Shown here: piece after piece, positions 19,091 through 27,698 of the stretch | Position numbering within the stretch: the stretch's first letter is position 1 | Layout of the letters: every line of letters begins with the position of its first letter | Assembly: GCA_910584235.1 (NCBI GenBank) | Contig: CAJTZD010000009.1 | Location: 1 to 64,000, forward strand | DNA: 64,000 nt | Origin: an uncultured Acetatifactor sp. | Lineage (GTDB): Bacteria > Bacillota > Clostridia > Lachnospirales > Lachnospiraceae | Direction: 5' to 3' | Made by a program: the position numbers and the translations under genes | Notes under the pieces: generated by a model | Told to the model about the DNA's origin: nothing | Seen by the model: only the letters and a program-made list of their open reading frames with translations | The model's database searches: none

Positions 19091-20905
19091 ATGAAAAAAA
19101 CAGCGCGATGGCTTTTGGCAGGGCTTTTGGCAGGGCTTGTCTTAAGCGCGACCGGCTGCGGGGGGGCAGGGGAGCAGGATTCCCTGGTCTACCTGGAATA
19201 TGGCACTGGGATTCTGGAGGACGGCAATTACAATACCGAGCTGTACGGGATCAATATCAAGGAGCCCCAGGGCGGCGACCCTCATGTAATCTGGGTGTCG
19301 GAGGAAGAGGATCCGGTGAACGGCGGCTGGTATTATATGTACTCGGGGGGCGTGGGAAGCGCTCCCGAGTACCAGCAGGAGCATATCAGTGTCCTGGCGG
19401 TGATATGCTACCGTTCCAGGGATCTGTACCAGTGGGAGCGCTGCGGCGCCCTGGACGGCTTCTGCGTAGGCATCGACGATGAGGACTGGTGCCAGATGCA
19501 CCAGTGGGGGCCGTCCGTGATCCGCAATCCGGCGGATGGGAAATATTACTGTTACTTCTCCGCGGCTGTGGTACAGGGTTACGGGGCGGAGGGGATTTCC
19601 AACTCATCTTACGACTGGGACAGGCTGTATCTTGCCGCTTCGGTATCGGATTCTCCCATGGGACCCTTTGACGTGATCTATGATACGGACGGAGCTACCG
19701 GGAAGCGGATTCCTACGGTGAATTTCCAGACGGGCTGCAATACCCAGTACCCATGGGCTACGATTGACCCGGTTCCTTTCTTTGATGATGACGGGACGCT
19801 GTATCTGTATTTCAACAAGCATCCGGACGATCATTATTCCCAGTGGAACGGAGTATTCGGCATGCGGATGAAGACCATGACCATTCCGGATTATTCCACG
19901 GTGACCTGCCTGACCCAGGGAGGCTTTGTGACGGCTTCCAATACGCCGGGGCAGATCGAAGAGGTGACAGAGGGGGAACCCTATTTTTCCGATGAAATCG
20001 GGATCAATGAAGCGCCTTTCATGTATAAGCACAATGGAACCTACTACATCACCTACGCCTCCAATGGATACGGCATGGCCAATTATTCCGTGCATCAGGC
20101 CATCGGGGATTCGCCTCTGGGAACTTTCGTCAAGCCGGACGAATTCTCGGGCAATCCGGTGTTGGACGGCAGCCGCTATAATTTTGTCCACGGGACCGCA
20201 AGCCATGGCTTCGTGGAGAGGGACGGGGAGCTGTGGATTGTGTACCACAGGAATGGCAGTGTGAACAGCTACGAGGAGGGCTGGGAGCGCTCCATCAGCT
20301 CGGACCGTGTCTGCCTGGTGGAGAACGCGGAGGGACAGACCGTGCTGTCGGCCAACGGCCCCAGCAAGAGCCTGATGTGGCTGCCGGAATGCGTCAGCGG
20401 TTACCAGAACCTGGCCCAGACAGCGGACATCGAGATCAGCGCTGGAACCGGGGCTCAGTATCTGACGGACGGTGTGCTGCCTTTCTATGAAGTGACCAGG
20501 GAGTATGTGATGCAGGCGGAGGGAGATGTCACCATCACCCTGAAATGGCAGGAGCCGGTGGAGGTGTCTTCTCTGATGATCTATAATGCCCAGGAGGTGG
20601 AGAAAGCCTTTTCCAATATCGCGGACATTCGCTTCAGGTTGGCAGAGCAGCCGGAATGGGCCAGTAAACCTTACGACTATGCCGTGATCCAGGATTTAAA
20701 GTTCCCGGATCGGTATTGGAACCCGGAGACGGAGAAATACATTGTGGGAGGCTGCGCCGTGGCAGAATTTGACCAGCTTCTGGTTTCAGAGATTCAGATT
20801 ACCATTGAGGACGGAGATCGGCTGATGGAATACGACAAGTTCGGAGAACCCAACAGCGGTCTGAACCTTTCGGAGATTGTAGTCCTGGGAAGGAGTGGGG
20901 AATGA
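19091..20905 (+). CDS. GH43-like glycoside hydrolase lipoprotein with C-terminal discoidin-like domain
   Basis: A 604-residue lipoprotein (lipobox LSATGC, Cys near residue 18). Residues about 50-430 resemble the five-bladed propeller of glycoside hydrolase family 43, with candidates for all three acidic positions: Asp in GGDPHVIWV (about 63), Asp in WATIDPVPFF (about 225) and Glu in GINEAPFMY (about 305). GH43 enzymes release arabinose, xylose or galactose by inversion. The last 150 residues (from YQNLAQTADIEISAG) look like an F5/8 type C, CBM32-like sugar-binding domain. It would act on the outer face of the membrane. Its stop overlaps the next start (ATGA), so the pair is coupled. Confidence 0.82.
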   Translation: MKKTARWLLAGLLAGLVLSATGCGGAGEQDSLVYLEYGTGILEDGNYNTELYGINIKEPQGGDPHVIWVSEEEDPVNGGWYYMYSGGVGSAPEYQQEHISVLAVICYRSRDLYQWERCGALDGFCVGIDDEDWCQMHQWGPSVIRNPADGKYYCYFSAAVVQGYGAEGISNSSYDWDRLYLAASVSDSPMGPFDVIYDTDGATGKRIPTVNFQTGCNTQYPWATIDPVPFFDDDGTLYLYFNKHPDDHYSQWNGVFGMRMKTMTIPDYSTVTCLTQGGFVTASNTPGQIEEVTEGEPYFSDEIGINEAPFMYKHNGTYYITYASNGYGMANYSVHQAIGDSPLGTFVKPDEFSGNPVLDGSRYNFVHGTASHGFVERDGELWIVYHRNGSVNSYEEGWERSISSDRVCLVENAEGQTVLSANGPSKSLMWLPECVSGYQNLAQTADIEISAGTGAQYLTDGVLPFYEVTREYVMQAEGDVTITLKWQEPVEVSSLMIYNAQEVEKAFSNIADIRFRLAEQPEWASKPYDYAVIQDLKFPDRYWNPETEKYIVGGCAVAEFDQLLVSEIQITIEDGDRLMEYDKFGEPNSGLNLSEIVVLGRSGE

Positions 20906-23900
20906 GCAAACGCAAGAAAATCCTGATCGGATCCATTACGGCGGCCTGTGTCCTGCTCCTGGCGGCAGGCGCAGCCCTTGCAGGGATCCTGCTGTCGCGT
21001 GGGGAGAAGAGAGAAGAGATCGCCCCGGCGGAAAATACCTACGAGATGGATTACCACAGCTATTGTACCTATGAGCATGACGCGGATATAGACATTGACG
21101 GCGTGCTGGACGAAAGCTGCTGGCAGGGGAAAAAGTGGTATACCAATACTTACCTTGACAATGTAAACGGGAACCGGCCGGTGGTTCGGCTGACGGCATT
21201 TCCCACAGAGAAAGGGGTGTACATCGGCTCCGTGGTGGAGGATACGAACCTGATGGACAATGGGGAGCGTGCGCCGTTAGCCAATTCTAACTGGGAACTT
21301 CGGGTGACGGCAGACAATGTGGGCCAGGAGCGTGGCAACAGCGCGGTCTATCTGACCTCCTACAACATTGACATGAAAGGGGAGAACTTCGGCATCCAGC
21401 CCAATTTTGACCGGGCTGTGAAGGTGGTGGGCGAGCTGAACAGCGGGGATACCACATCGGCGACCCTGGAAATGTTCATCCCCTGGGAATCCCTGGGGAT
21501 TGACACCTCTCTGGGCGTCCCGGAAAGCTTCCGCATCCGACCCTCCTACCGGGCGGCGCTGCCGGGGATGGGTGGGAACTGGCCTTTGAACCTCACTGCC
21601 GGAGACGCCCAGACAAAGGATTTTTATACCTTTAGCTCCGAGGGGTATGTGAACGCGGACCGGGAGGGAGCTGCCCTTGGCGACAGTGTGGTGGGCTTTG
21701 CCAAATCTGCCAACTGGGATCTTTCCAGGGAGGCGGAGGGCATCGTGCAGTCCTCTCCGGGCGAGGAATGGCATATGATCTATTTTACCGGGGAATATGG
21801 CGCTGATTATATCGTTGAGACGAAAGTTACCTATGTGAAGCCCCTGAACAACGACTGGCCCAAGGCGGGGATCATGTTCCGGGGGACGGATTCCACCTGG
21901 TATGATGTGGCCATGAACCTAAATGCCAATGTGGTATCCGAGGACAGCGACGGAAGGCGGTCTGTGGATATCCTGGAGGTGGGGACGGTGGATCATGAGT
22001 GGAATTGGAGATCCTTAACGGAATTCAACACTCCTAACCCCAACCCTTACGGCCCTATCAAGCTGACGGTTCTGAAATACGGAAAGAATTTCTTCTATTT
22101 TGTCAATGATAACTATATCACCTCCGAGGTGATTGCCTCCATGGACAAGGAGGTGCTGCCGGCCCTTATGGCTCTGGGAGCGGACGCGGTCTTTGAGGAC
22201 TATTCCTGCCGGGAATTGACGGAGGAGATGCTGCGGACATATCTGAATGAGAAAGGGCTCTGTACCGTCACGATCTCTGCGGACAATGCGGGAGGCGAGG
22301 TGAAGACGGATGTGCTGGCGGTGGAGAAAGGGGGAAGCTACAATGTCTCCCTGATCAGCAAGTCCGGCTATGAGGTATCCTCCATCCTTGTGAACGGGGA
22401 GGAGCGCATCCAGGATGCCAGGCAGAGATCTGCGGGGGGCGTGTATGCGGTTGGGGATGTGACGGAGAACCAGGATGTCCATGTCTCTTTTGCAGGCTAT
22501 GAGGGCGGAGGACTTTCCGGAACCATCTCCGACGGGACGGAAAGCGTATCCGCATTCCTCTCCTTTAAGGACAAGGGGAACGGCACCCGTTATTATGAGA
22601 CCACGGGCACCGGCCAGTATTCCATCGTGCTGCCGGACGGGACATACGAGGTGTTTGTATTGGCGGCGGGCTACCGGACCCAGGTCTTTGACGCAAAGGT
22701 GCAGGGAGATACGGTACAGGATATTCTCTGTACGGCTTCTGCTTTTCCGGCAGAGGTGAAGCTGGGTGATATTAATATGCAGTGGGGAAGAGGGAACTGG
22801 AACCTGTCGGAGGAACACCTGAACAGGGTATCCACATCCTTTGCCTCCGGAGGGAAGATGGTGCCGCTGTATTTTGAGGAGACCGCCGTGGACTTCGTGG
22901 TGGAGAGCCATATGGAGTACACCACGGAATTTACCGCCGATGAGTCGGCATATCAGCCAGATCTGATGGGCGGATTCATCTTCGGCACAGGGGAGAAAAA
23001 CGGATGGGTGGTGGCCCGTACCAACGGAATTGTGTATACCGATTGGAGATATGAGGGAGGCTTAAGCGGGTATGACGCCCTGGCTTACCCTACCAAGAGG
23101 CCCATTACCGTTACCCTGGCCAAGGAGGGAAAGAATGCCTATCTGTATTTTGACGGCAAGCTGTCCTACCAGGCTGACTGGGAAGCTCTGACAGGAGGTA
23201 TCGGCCCGGAGGAGGAGATGGCCATCGGCCTTGTGATGGTGGCAGACCGGACAGCGGAGATTACTTTCACCAATTACAGCCTCAGAACCGGGACGGAGGC
23301 GGCGAAGCAGTATATTGCATCCCATGGGATGCAGGACAATCCCTTAGAGGAGAACCCCATGTTTGCCGAGAGCCGGACAGTGGGCGGACAGCGGCGGGTG
23401 GCCAATCTGGGCGCCTGGGATCTGTCCCAGGCGGCAGACGGGGTATTCATGACTTCCCTGGAGCGGGGCGGAAGAGGAAATCCACTGTATTTCTGGGAAC
23501 ATGGATCCACGGCGCTGATCAGTGCCCGCATTGAGTATACCACGGAGTTTACCGGCTCGGAATCGGATTACCAGCCGGATCTGATGGGGGGCTTCTGGTT
23601 CGGCGACGGGGAGACGGAAGGGAATATATGGGCCAACGGAACCGGAATTGTATATACCGGATGGCAGTACAAGATGGGCATGTTCCCGGCGGAGGTGCTG
23701 CGTTATCCCACCAAGGTGCCGGTGCAGATGACGGTGGCTGTGGAAGGAAGCTTTATCTATGTGTATTTTGACGACATGATGATTGCCAAGCTGCCGAAGT
23801 ACATGGTGGTGCCCAGCGCGTCCGCCGACAGCGACCTGATGTTTGGGCTGTATATGCACACGGACAAAACGGCGGATATCCGGTTCAGCAATATCAGCAT

Positions 23901-23949
23901 TTCCACGGATCCGGCAGCCGTAAGCGGCTATATTGACCAACACAAATAA
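20902..23949 (+). CDS. Membrane-anchored multi-domain carbohydrate-binding protein, CBM9-like N-terminus
   Basis: A 1,015-residue protein with an uncleaved-looking N-terminal helix (IGSITAACVLLLAAGAALAG, about residues 9-28). Residues about 50-250 (DADIDIDGVLDESCWQ, then SATLEMFIPWESLGI) fit the CBM9/DOMON-like sugar-binding sandwich. Then comes a concanavalin-like module (about 260-440), a short Ig-like/carboxypeptidase-regulatory-like region (about 450-620; GQYSIVLPDGTYEVFVLAAG), and two further concanavalin-like modules sharing EYTTEFT and YQPDLMGGF (about 640-815 and 830-1010). No catalytic residues were recognised. Its modules have the same fold signature (YFDGKL, YFDDMM) as the giant protein, which suggests shared ligands. 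Last gene of the operon; a terminator follows. Confidence 0.78.
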   Translation: MSKRKKILIGSITAACVLLLAAGAALAGILLSRGEKREEIAPAENTYEMDYHSYCTYEHDADIDIDGVLDESCWQGKKWYTNTYLDNVNGNRPVVRLTAFPTEKGVYIGSVVEDTNLMDNGERAPLANSNWELRVTADNVGQERGNSAVYLTSYNIDMKGENFGIQPNFDRAVKVVGELNSGDTTSATLEMFIPWESLGIDTSLGVPESFRIRPSYRAALPGMGGNWPLNLTAGDAQTKDFYTFSSEGYVNADREGAALGDSVVGFAKSANWDLSREAEGIVQSSPGEEWHMIYFTGEYGADYIVETKVTYVKPLNNDWPKAGIMFRGTDSTWYDVAMNLNANVVSEDSDGRRSVDILEVGTVDHEWNWRSLTEFNTPNPNPYGPIKLTVLKYGKNFFYFVNDNYITSEVIASMDKEVLPALMALGADAVFEDYSCRELTEEMLRTYLNEKGLCTVTISADNAGGEVKTDVLAVEKGGSYNVSLISKSGYEVSSILVNGEERIQDARQRSAGGVYAVGDVTENQDVHVSFAGYEGGGLSGTISDGTESVSAFLSFKDKGNGTRYYETTGTGQYSIVLPDGTYEVFVLAAGYRTQVFDAKVQGDTVQDILCTASAFPAEVKLGDINMQWGRGNWNLSEEHLNRVSTSFASGGKMVPLYFEETAVDFVVESHMEYTTEFTADESAYQPDLMGGFIFGTGEKNGWVVARTNGIVYTDWRYEGGLSGYDALAYPTKRPITVTLAKEGKNAYLYFDGKLSYQADWEALTGGIGPEEEMAIGLVMVADRTAEITFTNYSLRTGTEAAKQYIASHGMQDNPLEENPMFAESRTVGGQRRVANLGAWDLSQAADGVFMTSLERGGRGNPLYFWEHGSTALISARIEYTTEFTGSESDYQPDLMGGFWFGDGETEGNIWANGTGIVYTGWQYKMGMFPAEVLRYPTKVPVQMTVAVEGSFIYVYFDDMMIAKLPKYMVVPSASADSDLMFGLYMHTDKTADIRFSNISISTDPAAVSGYIDQHK

Positions 23950-23951
23950 TA

Positions 23952-23981
23952 GAATCCCCCCTACTCTTTAGGGGGGAATTC
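23952..23981. terminator. Shared terminator between the glycan operon and the AraC gene
   Basis: AATCCCCCCTA, a CTCT loop and TTAGGGGGGAATT form a strong GC-rich hairpin immediately after the operon. The stop codon of the converging AraC-type gene lies inside it, so it can end transcription from the plus strand and overlap the other gene's 3' end. Confidence 0.65.
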
Positions 23982-24827
23982 CCTGGTACTGCTCAGGACA
24001 GGGGAATTACGGAACTGGGTAGGGGTGTACCCGAATTCCCGCTTGAAACATTTGGAAAAATATTTTTCGTCCGCGAAAGAAAGGCGGCGGGCAATGGATG
24101 AGATGGCTTCGGAGGACTGGAGCAACAGCTGCTGGGCATAGTCCAGCCTGATGGACATATGGTGCTTCATAATGGATTTATTGAATTGCTTTGTGAAAGC
24201 GTGGTGGGCAACGGATTCGCTGACATGCAGATCTGTGCAGAGAGCCGAAAGGGTCAAATTTTCCTTGACATGGTCGTAAAGATAATCCATGATCCGGTCG
24301 GGCAGGGGTCTTTCCAGGATATCTGTGCCAACGGGAGTTCTGACCAGCTGGAATAACTGCAGTACCTGCCGCTCGGATTCGTCATTGGGGAGCTGTCCTG
24401 CCGTCTCCAGGTTACGGAAGATCTGCTGGAACAGGGGATGGACATCCTGGTGCAGGATGATCACGCTTTTCTCTACGGCAAAGAGGGAGGCCAGGGAATC
24501 GGGAAATGCGCCCCGCACGACGATAAATTCTTTTTTGAAAGGATTTTTGCAATCCGCGTAGTAAATATGGTACTGGCCCTTGTTCAGAAAGTACAGATCG
24601 CCGGCGGAAACATGGTAAACCTTTTCCGGCGTTTCGATATAGCCCTCTCCCTCCAGCACGTATTCGAATACATAGTAGCGATAATGGAAATGGGAGGAGG
24701 GATCGGTGTTCTGTTGCATCCGGTAGTTCAGATTGGGGTAGGTGATCCCGGCCAGATTGATCTCCAGGATTTCATTCGTATATATTTTTTCTGTGATGAT
24801 CTCTTCCCCAAAGGAATTGATAAACAT
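23961..24827 (-). CDS. AraC family transcriptional regulator
   Basis: A 288-residue regulator. The start at 24827 is used because AAAGGAG precedes it. The N-terminal half is a cupin-like sensing domain: FHYRYYVFEYVLEGEGYIET, then VSAGDLYFLNKGQYHIYY. The C-terminal 100 residues hold two helix-turn-helix units of the AraC/XylS type (LTLSALCTDLHVSESVAHHAF; ISSIARRLSFADEKYFSKCFKREFGYTPTQFR). Such proteins sense a sugar and activate neighbouring promoters. It lies between the two carbohydrate operons, convergent to the first and divergent from the second, and probably controls one or both. Confidence 0.93.
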   Translation of the reverse strand: MFINSFGEEIITEKIYTNEILEINLAGITYPNLNYRMQQNTDPSSHFHYRYYVFEYVLEGEGYIETPEKVYHVSAGDLYFLNKGQYHIYYADCKNPFKKEFIVVRGAFPDSLASLFAVEKSVIILHQDVHPLFQQIFRNLETAGQLPNDESERQVLQLFQLVRTPVGTDILERPLPDRIMDYLYDHVKENLTLSALCTDLHVSESVAHHAFTKQFNKSIMKHHMSIRLDYAQQLLLQSSEAISSIARRLSFADEKYFSKCFKREFGYTPTQFRNSPVLSSTREFPPKE

Positions 24828-24997
24828 GGTATTCTCCTTTCTCAGTACGAAGGGATGGAATGAAAATGACAGTTTTATTGTACCATAAACGGCAGAGTGA
24901 ATCAAGCGTCCTCGCAGGGCGTTGTCTGCCAGACAGAAACAGGGAAGTGGAAAGAGCTTGAGCGATAGGAAGCGGAAATGTGGAGGGAAAAGAGAAG

Positions 24998-26011
24998 ATG
25001 ATACCTTTTAAGCAAAGCAGCTGCCTCCCGGTAACTGCGGAGGAGATGAAAGCGATTTATGAGAAGATCAAAACGCCGAAGAAGCTGGGGCCTGTCATGA
25101 AATGGGAGAATGACTTTACGGACAGCGCAACCGTATTTCAGAAAGACGGCGTGTTCTATATGTACTTTATATCGATTTCCAGGGACGTGGCTGTGTCAGG
25201 GTATGAGACGCACCTGGCCAGATCGGAGGATCTGGTCCACTGGACATATGTGGGAAAGATACTGAAACGCAATGAACTTGACAGATGGGACAGCAAGCAG
25301 TGTGCAGGATATGCGTCATTTCTTGACATTGCATATGAAAGCGGGGGAAGTCTGGAGCAGCTTAACGGGTACTATTATATTCCGTATCTTGCGGGAAACA
25401 GCGATGGGTATGAGCCGGATCCGCTATATATGGGACTGGCGAGGACGAAAGATCCGGTGGATCCGGACTCTTTTGAACGGCTGCCTGAACCGATCCTGCG
25501 CCCGGAGGATGGGGATGCGCGGCCATGTGAAGGAAAAACGCTGTATAAGAGTTTTATGTTTCGGGATCCCCTGAATACAACGGGGTACCCTTATGTGAAT
25601 GTATACAATGCCAAGGGGGAGGACAATGGGGAGCGTATCTATCTGGCAGTTTCGGAGGATGGAGAGCACTGGGAGCGCTACGGGGAGCATGCGGTTCTCG
25701 ATCTTATCAGCAATGCCCCGGGCGGAACCAGCACCGGGGATCCGCAGATCATCCTGGTCGGCGATATCTATGTGATGCTGTATTTCCAGACCCGGAACTG
25801 TGGAGCGGCGTATGATACGTTAGCATGTTCCAGGGATCTGAAGAGTTGGACGGTATGGGACGGCGAACCCCTTGTAAGGAGCGAGCACCCTTTTGAAAAC
25901 AACCATGCCCATAAGCCGTGGTTTATCAGGTATAAGGGGAAGAATTACCATTTTTATTGTGCGGTAAACGATCAGAATGAGCGTTTTATTGCGCTGGCGG
26001 TATCGGAGTAG
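24998..26011 (+). CDS. GH43/GH32-like five-bladed propeller glycosidase, cytoplasmic
   Basis: A 337-residue protein without signal peptide. The ATG at 24998 fits a GGAGGG site about 10 nt upstream better than the GTG at 24980. Propeller-type strands recur: SATVFQKDGVFYMYFIS, YYYIPYLAG, GDPQIILVGDIYVMLYFQ and KPWFIRYKGKNYHFYCAVND. The Asp of FTDSATVF, the Asp of GDPQII and acidic residues such as the Glu of EHPFENNHAHK are catalytic candidates, but the triad is not certain, so GH43-like is safer than a family assignment. Being cytoplasmic, it would cleave imported oligosaccharides. It starts an operon that diverges from the AraC gene, with the next gene 21 nt downstream. Confidence 0.7.
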   Translation: MIPFKQSSCLPVTAEEMKAIYEKIKTPKKLGPVMKWENDFTDSATVFQKDGVFYMYFISISRDVAVSGYETHLARSEDLVHWTYVGKILKRNELDRWDSKQCAGYASFLDIAYESGGSLEQLNGYYYIPYLAGNSDGYEPDPLYMGLARTKDPVDPDSFERLPEPILRPEDGDARPCEGKTLYKSFMFRDPLNTTGYPYVNVYNAKGEDNGERIYLAVSEDGEHWERYGEHAVLDLISNAPGGTSTGDPQIILVGDIYVMLYFQTRNCGAAYDTLACSRDLKSWTVWDGEPLVRSEHPFENNHAHKPWFIRYKGKNYHFYCAVNDQNERFIALAVSE

Positions 26012-26032
26012 GACAGGCAGGAAGGAGAGGGC

Positions 26033-27562
26033 ATGAAAGTAATAACCATCATGAATTTTGTCCGGAAATGTGATTTCAGGATGGAGGATTCCGAGGAAAA
26101 GCTGTACCGGATGACCAGACAGGAGTTGGATTTGGTCAATGAATACCAATTGGAGAATACTTTTCTGCTACAGTATGACGCGCTGATCGAGGAACGGTAT
26201 ATCCGCCTGTTTCGGGAGAATGCCACAGAGCGCACGGAGCTGGGGCTCTGGTTTGAAGTGGTAAAGCCTTTAACGGACGCGGTGGGGCTCCCCTGGCGGG
26301 GGCGGGAGGGCGCCACCTGGGACTGGCATGTCATCCCGGGGTTTTTGATGGCGTATACTCAGACAGAGAGGAGGCTTCTGATCGATGAGGCCATGGAGCG
26401 CTTCCGGGCAATCTATGGCAGCTATCCGGCTACGGTGGCGAGCTGGCTGCTAGACAGCTACAGCGTGGCGTATCTGGCGGAGCATTATCCCGTCTCGGCC
26501 TTTGGGATCTGTAGAGATCAGGTGGGGACGGATGCCTATACGCTGGTGGGAGGTTATTTTAACCAGGCCTATTATCCCTCCAGGAACAATGTATTTACTC
26601 CGGCGGCCACCAAAGAGCAGCGTATCAAGACCCCGGTGTTCCGCCTGCTGGGGCCGGATCCTATCCATAATTATGACAATGACCGGTATCTTCAGAATCA
26701 GGAATATCTTCCCTATTGCGGGTGCTATACATTAGAGCCGGCCTGGCGGGCCGGGAGGGAACCGGAAATCGTGAGATGGTTTTTTGATACCTATTTTTGC
26801 AATGAGGATCTGGGGTATTCCTATGCCCAGCTGGGCCAGGAGAATAATTTCTGCGAGGCGGAAACCTTAGAGGGCCTGCGGATGCAGATGGAACTGCTAC
26901 AGGACTATCCATATGTGGTCTGCAGGAAGATGAAAGATGCCGGGGAGGATTTTAAGAAGCGGTTTGAAAAGACGCCGGCCACCGCGGTCTGCGCGCTGAA
27001 AGACTGGGACGGAAGCAAGGAGGTGCAGTCTGTGTATTATGACTGTGAGCGGTACACGGCTAACCTGTTCCATGCGGGGAAGAGGATTTTCCTCCGGTGC
27101 TGGTATCTGTTTGCGGAGGGCGTATATGAGGATTATTATGACAGGCCCTGTGAGACCTGGGATGCCACTTATGAGAATCTGCCGGTTGTGGATACGCTTC
27201 TGTGGGAGGACCGGGAGGGGCTGGTACTGGAGGAAGAGGCGGAGCCTTTTTGGGCAGAGAAAGAGGAAAACGGCATTCTTAGAGTAAGCTGGGGGGAGAA
27301 GTCCGTGACCTTTCGGGAGAGCGGGATATCCTTAAAAAATACGGGGGCGTTTTTGAGAATCGGCGGGAATAAGGCAGGGATCCGGCTGGAAGCGGGAAAA
27401 CTTTTGTATTCTTATAAAGGGGCGGAATATGCCCTGGAGGCAGATGGGGGACGGATTCTCCAGGAGGGGGAGCGAATCCTGTTTGTACCGGAGGGAGAAA
27501 GGATGACGCTGCGGGCGGTCTGCCTCATAGGCTGCTCTGCGGAGGAAAATGCGGAGCGCTGA
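26033..27562 (+). CDS. Unrecognised cytoplasmic protein, possible (beta/alpha)-barrel deacetylase/glycosidase-like
   Basis: A 509-residue soluble protein with a good AAGGAGAG site. No family was recognised with certainty. Residues about 85-230 (WDWHVIPGFLMAYT; FRAIYGSYPATVASWLLDSYS; KTPVFRLLGPDPIHNYDND) resemble the polysaccharide-deacetylase/glycoside-hydrolase barrel proteins of unknown function found in gut bacteria. The last 130 residues are beta-rich (VSWGEKSVTFRESGISLKNTG), suggesting a C-terminal sandwich. It lies directly behind a GH43-like gene and likely works with it on the same imported sugar. It ends at a bidirectional terminator. Confidence 0.55.
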   Translation: MKVITIMNFVRKCDFRMEDSEEKLYRMTRQELDLVNEYQLENTFLLQYDALIEERYIRLFRENATERTELGLWFEVVKPLTDAVGLPWRGREGATWDWHVIPGFLMAYTQTERRLLIDEAMERFRAIYGSYPATVASWLLDSYSVAYLAEHYPVSAFGICRDQVGTDAYTLVGGYFNQAYYPSRNNVFTPAATKEQRIKTPVFRLLGPDPIHNYDNDRYLQNQEYLPYCGCYTLEPAWRAGREPEIVRWFFDTYFCNEDLGYSYAQLGQENNFCEAETLEGLRMQMELLQDYPYVVCRKMKDAGEDFKKRFEKTPATAVCALKDWDGSKEVQSVYYDCERYTANLFHAGKRIFLRCWYLFAEGVYEDYYDRPCETWDATYENLPVVDTLLWEDREGLVLEEEAEPFWAEKEENGILRVSWGEKSVTFRESGISLKNTGAFLRIGGNKAGIRLEAGKLLYSYKGAEYALEADGGRILQEGERILFVPEGERMTLRAVCLIGCSAEENAER

Positions 27563-27608
27563 TGCAGGAGGCCGGACCATTGCTTGGATGAGATAACAAA
27601 ATTTTATA

Positions 27609-27652
27609 GGGCTGCCGCATCACTGGTTAGGAAATCAATGATGCGGCAGCCC
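27609..27652. terminator. Bidirectional terminator between convergent genes
   Basis: GGGCTGCCGCATCA (27609-27622) pairs perfectly with 27639-27652 around a 16-nt loop. An A/T-rich run lies on the left side (AAAATTTTATA) and TTTGATTTA on the right. It sits between the sugar operon and the chemoreceptor gene. Confidence 0.85.
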
Positions 27653-27698
27653 TTTGATTTATGACAATAGAAGACTCGCGAAGCGTGGATTCCATTGT

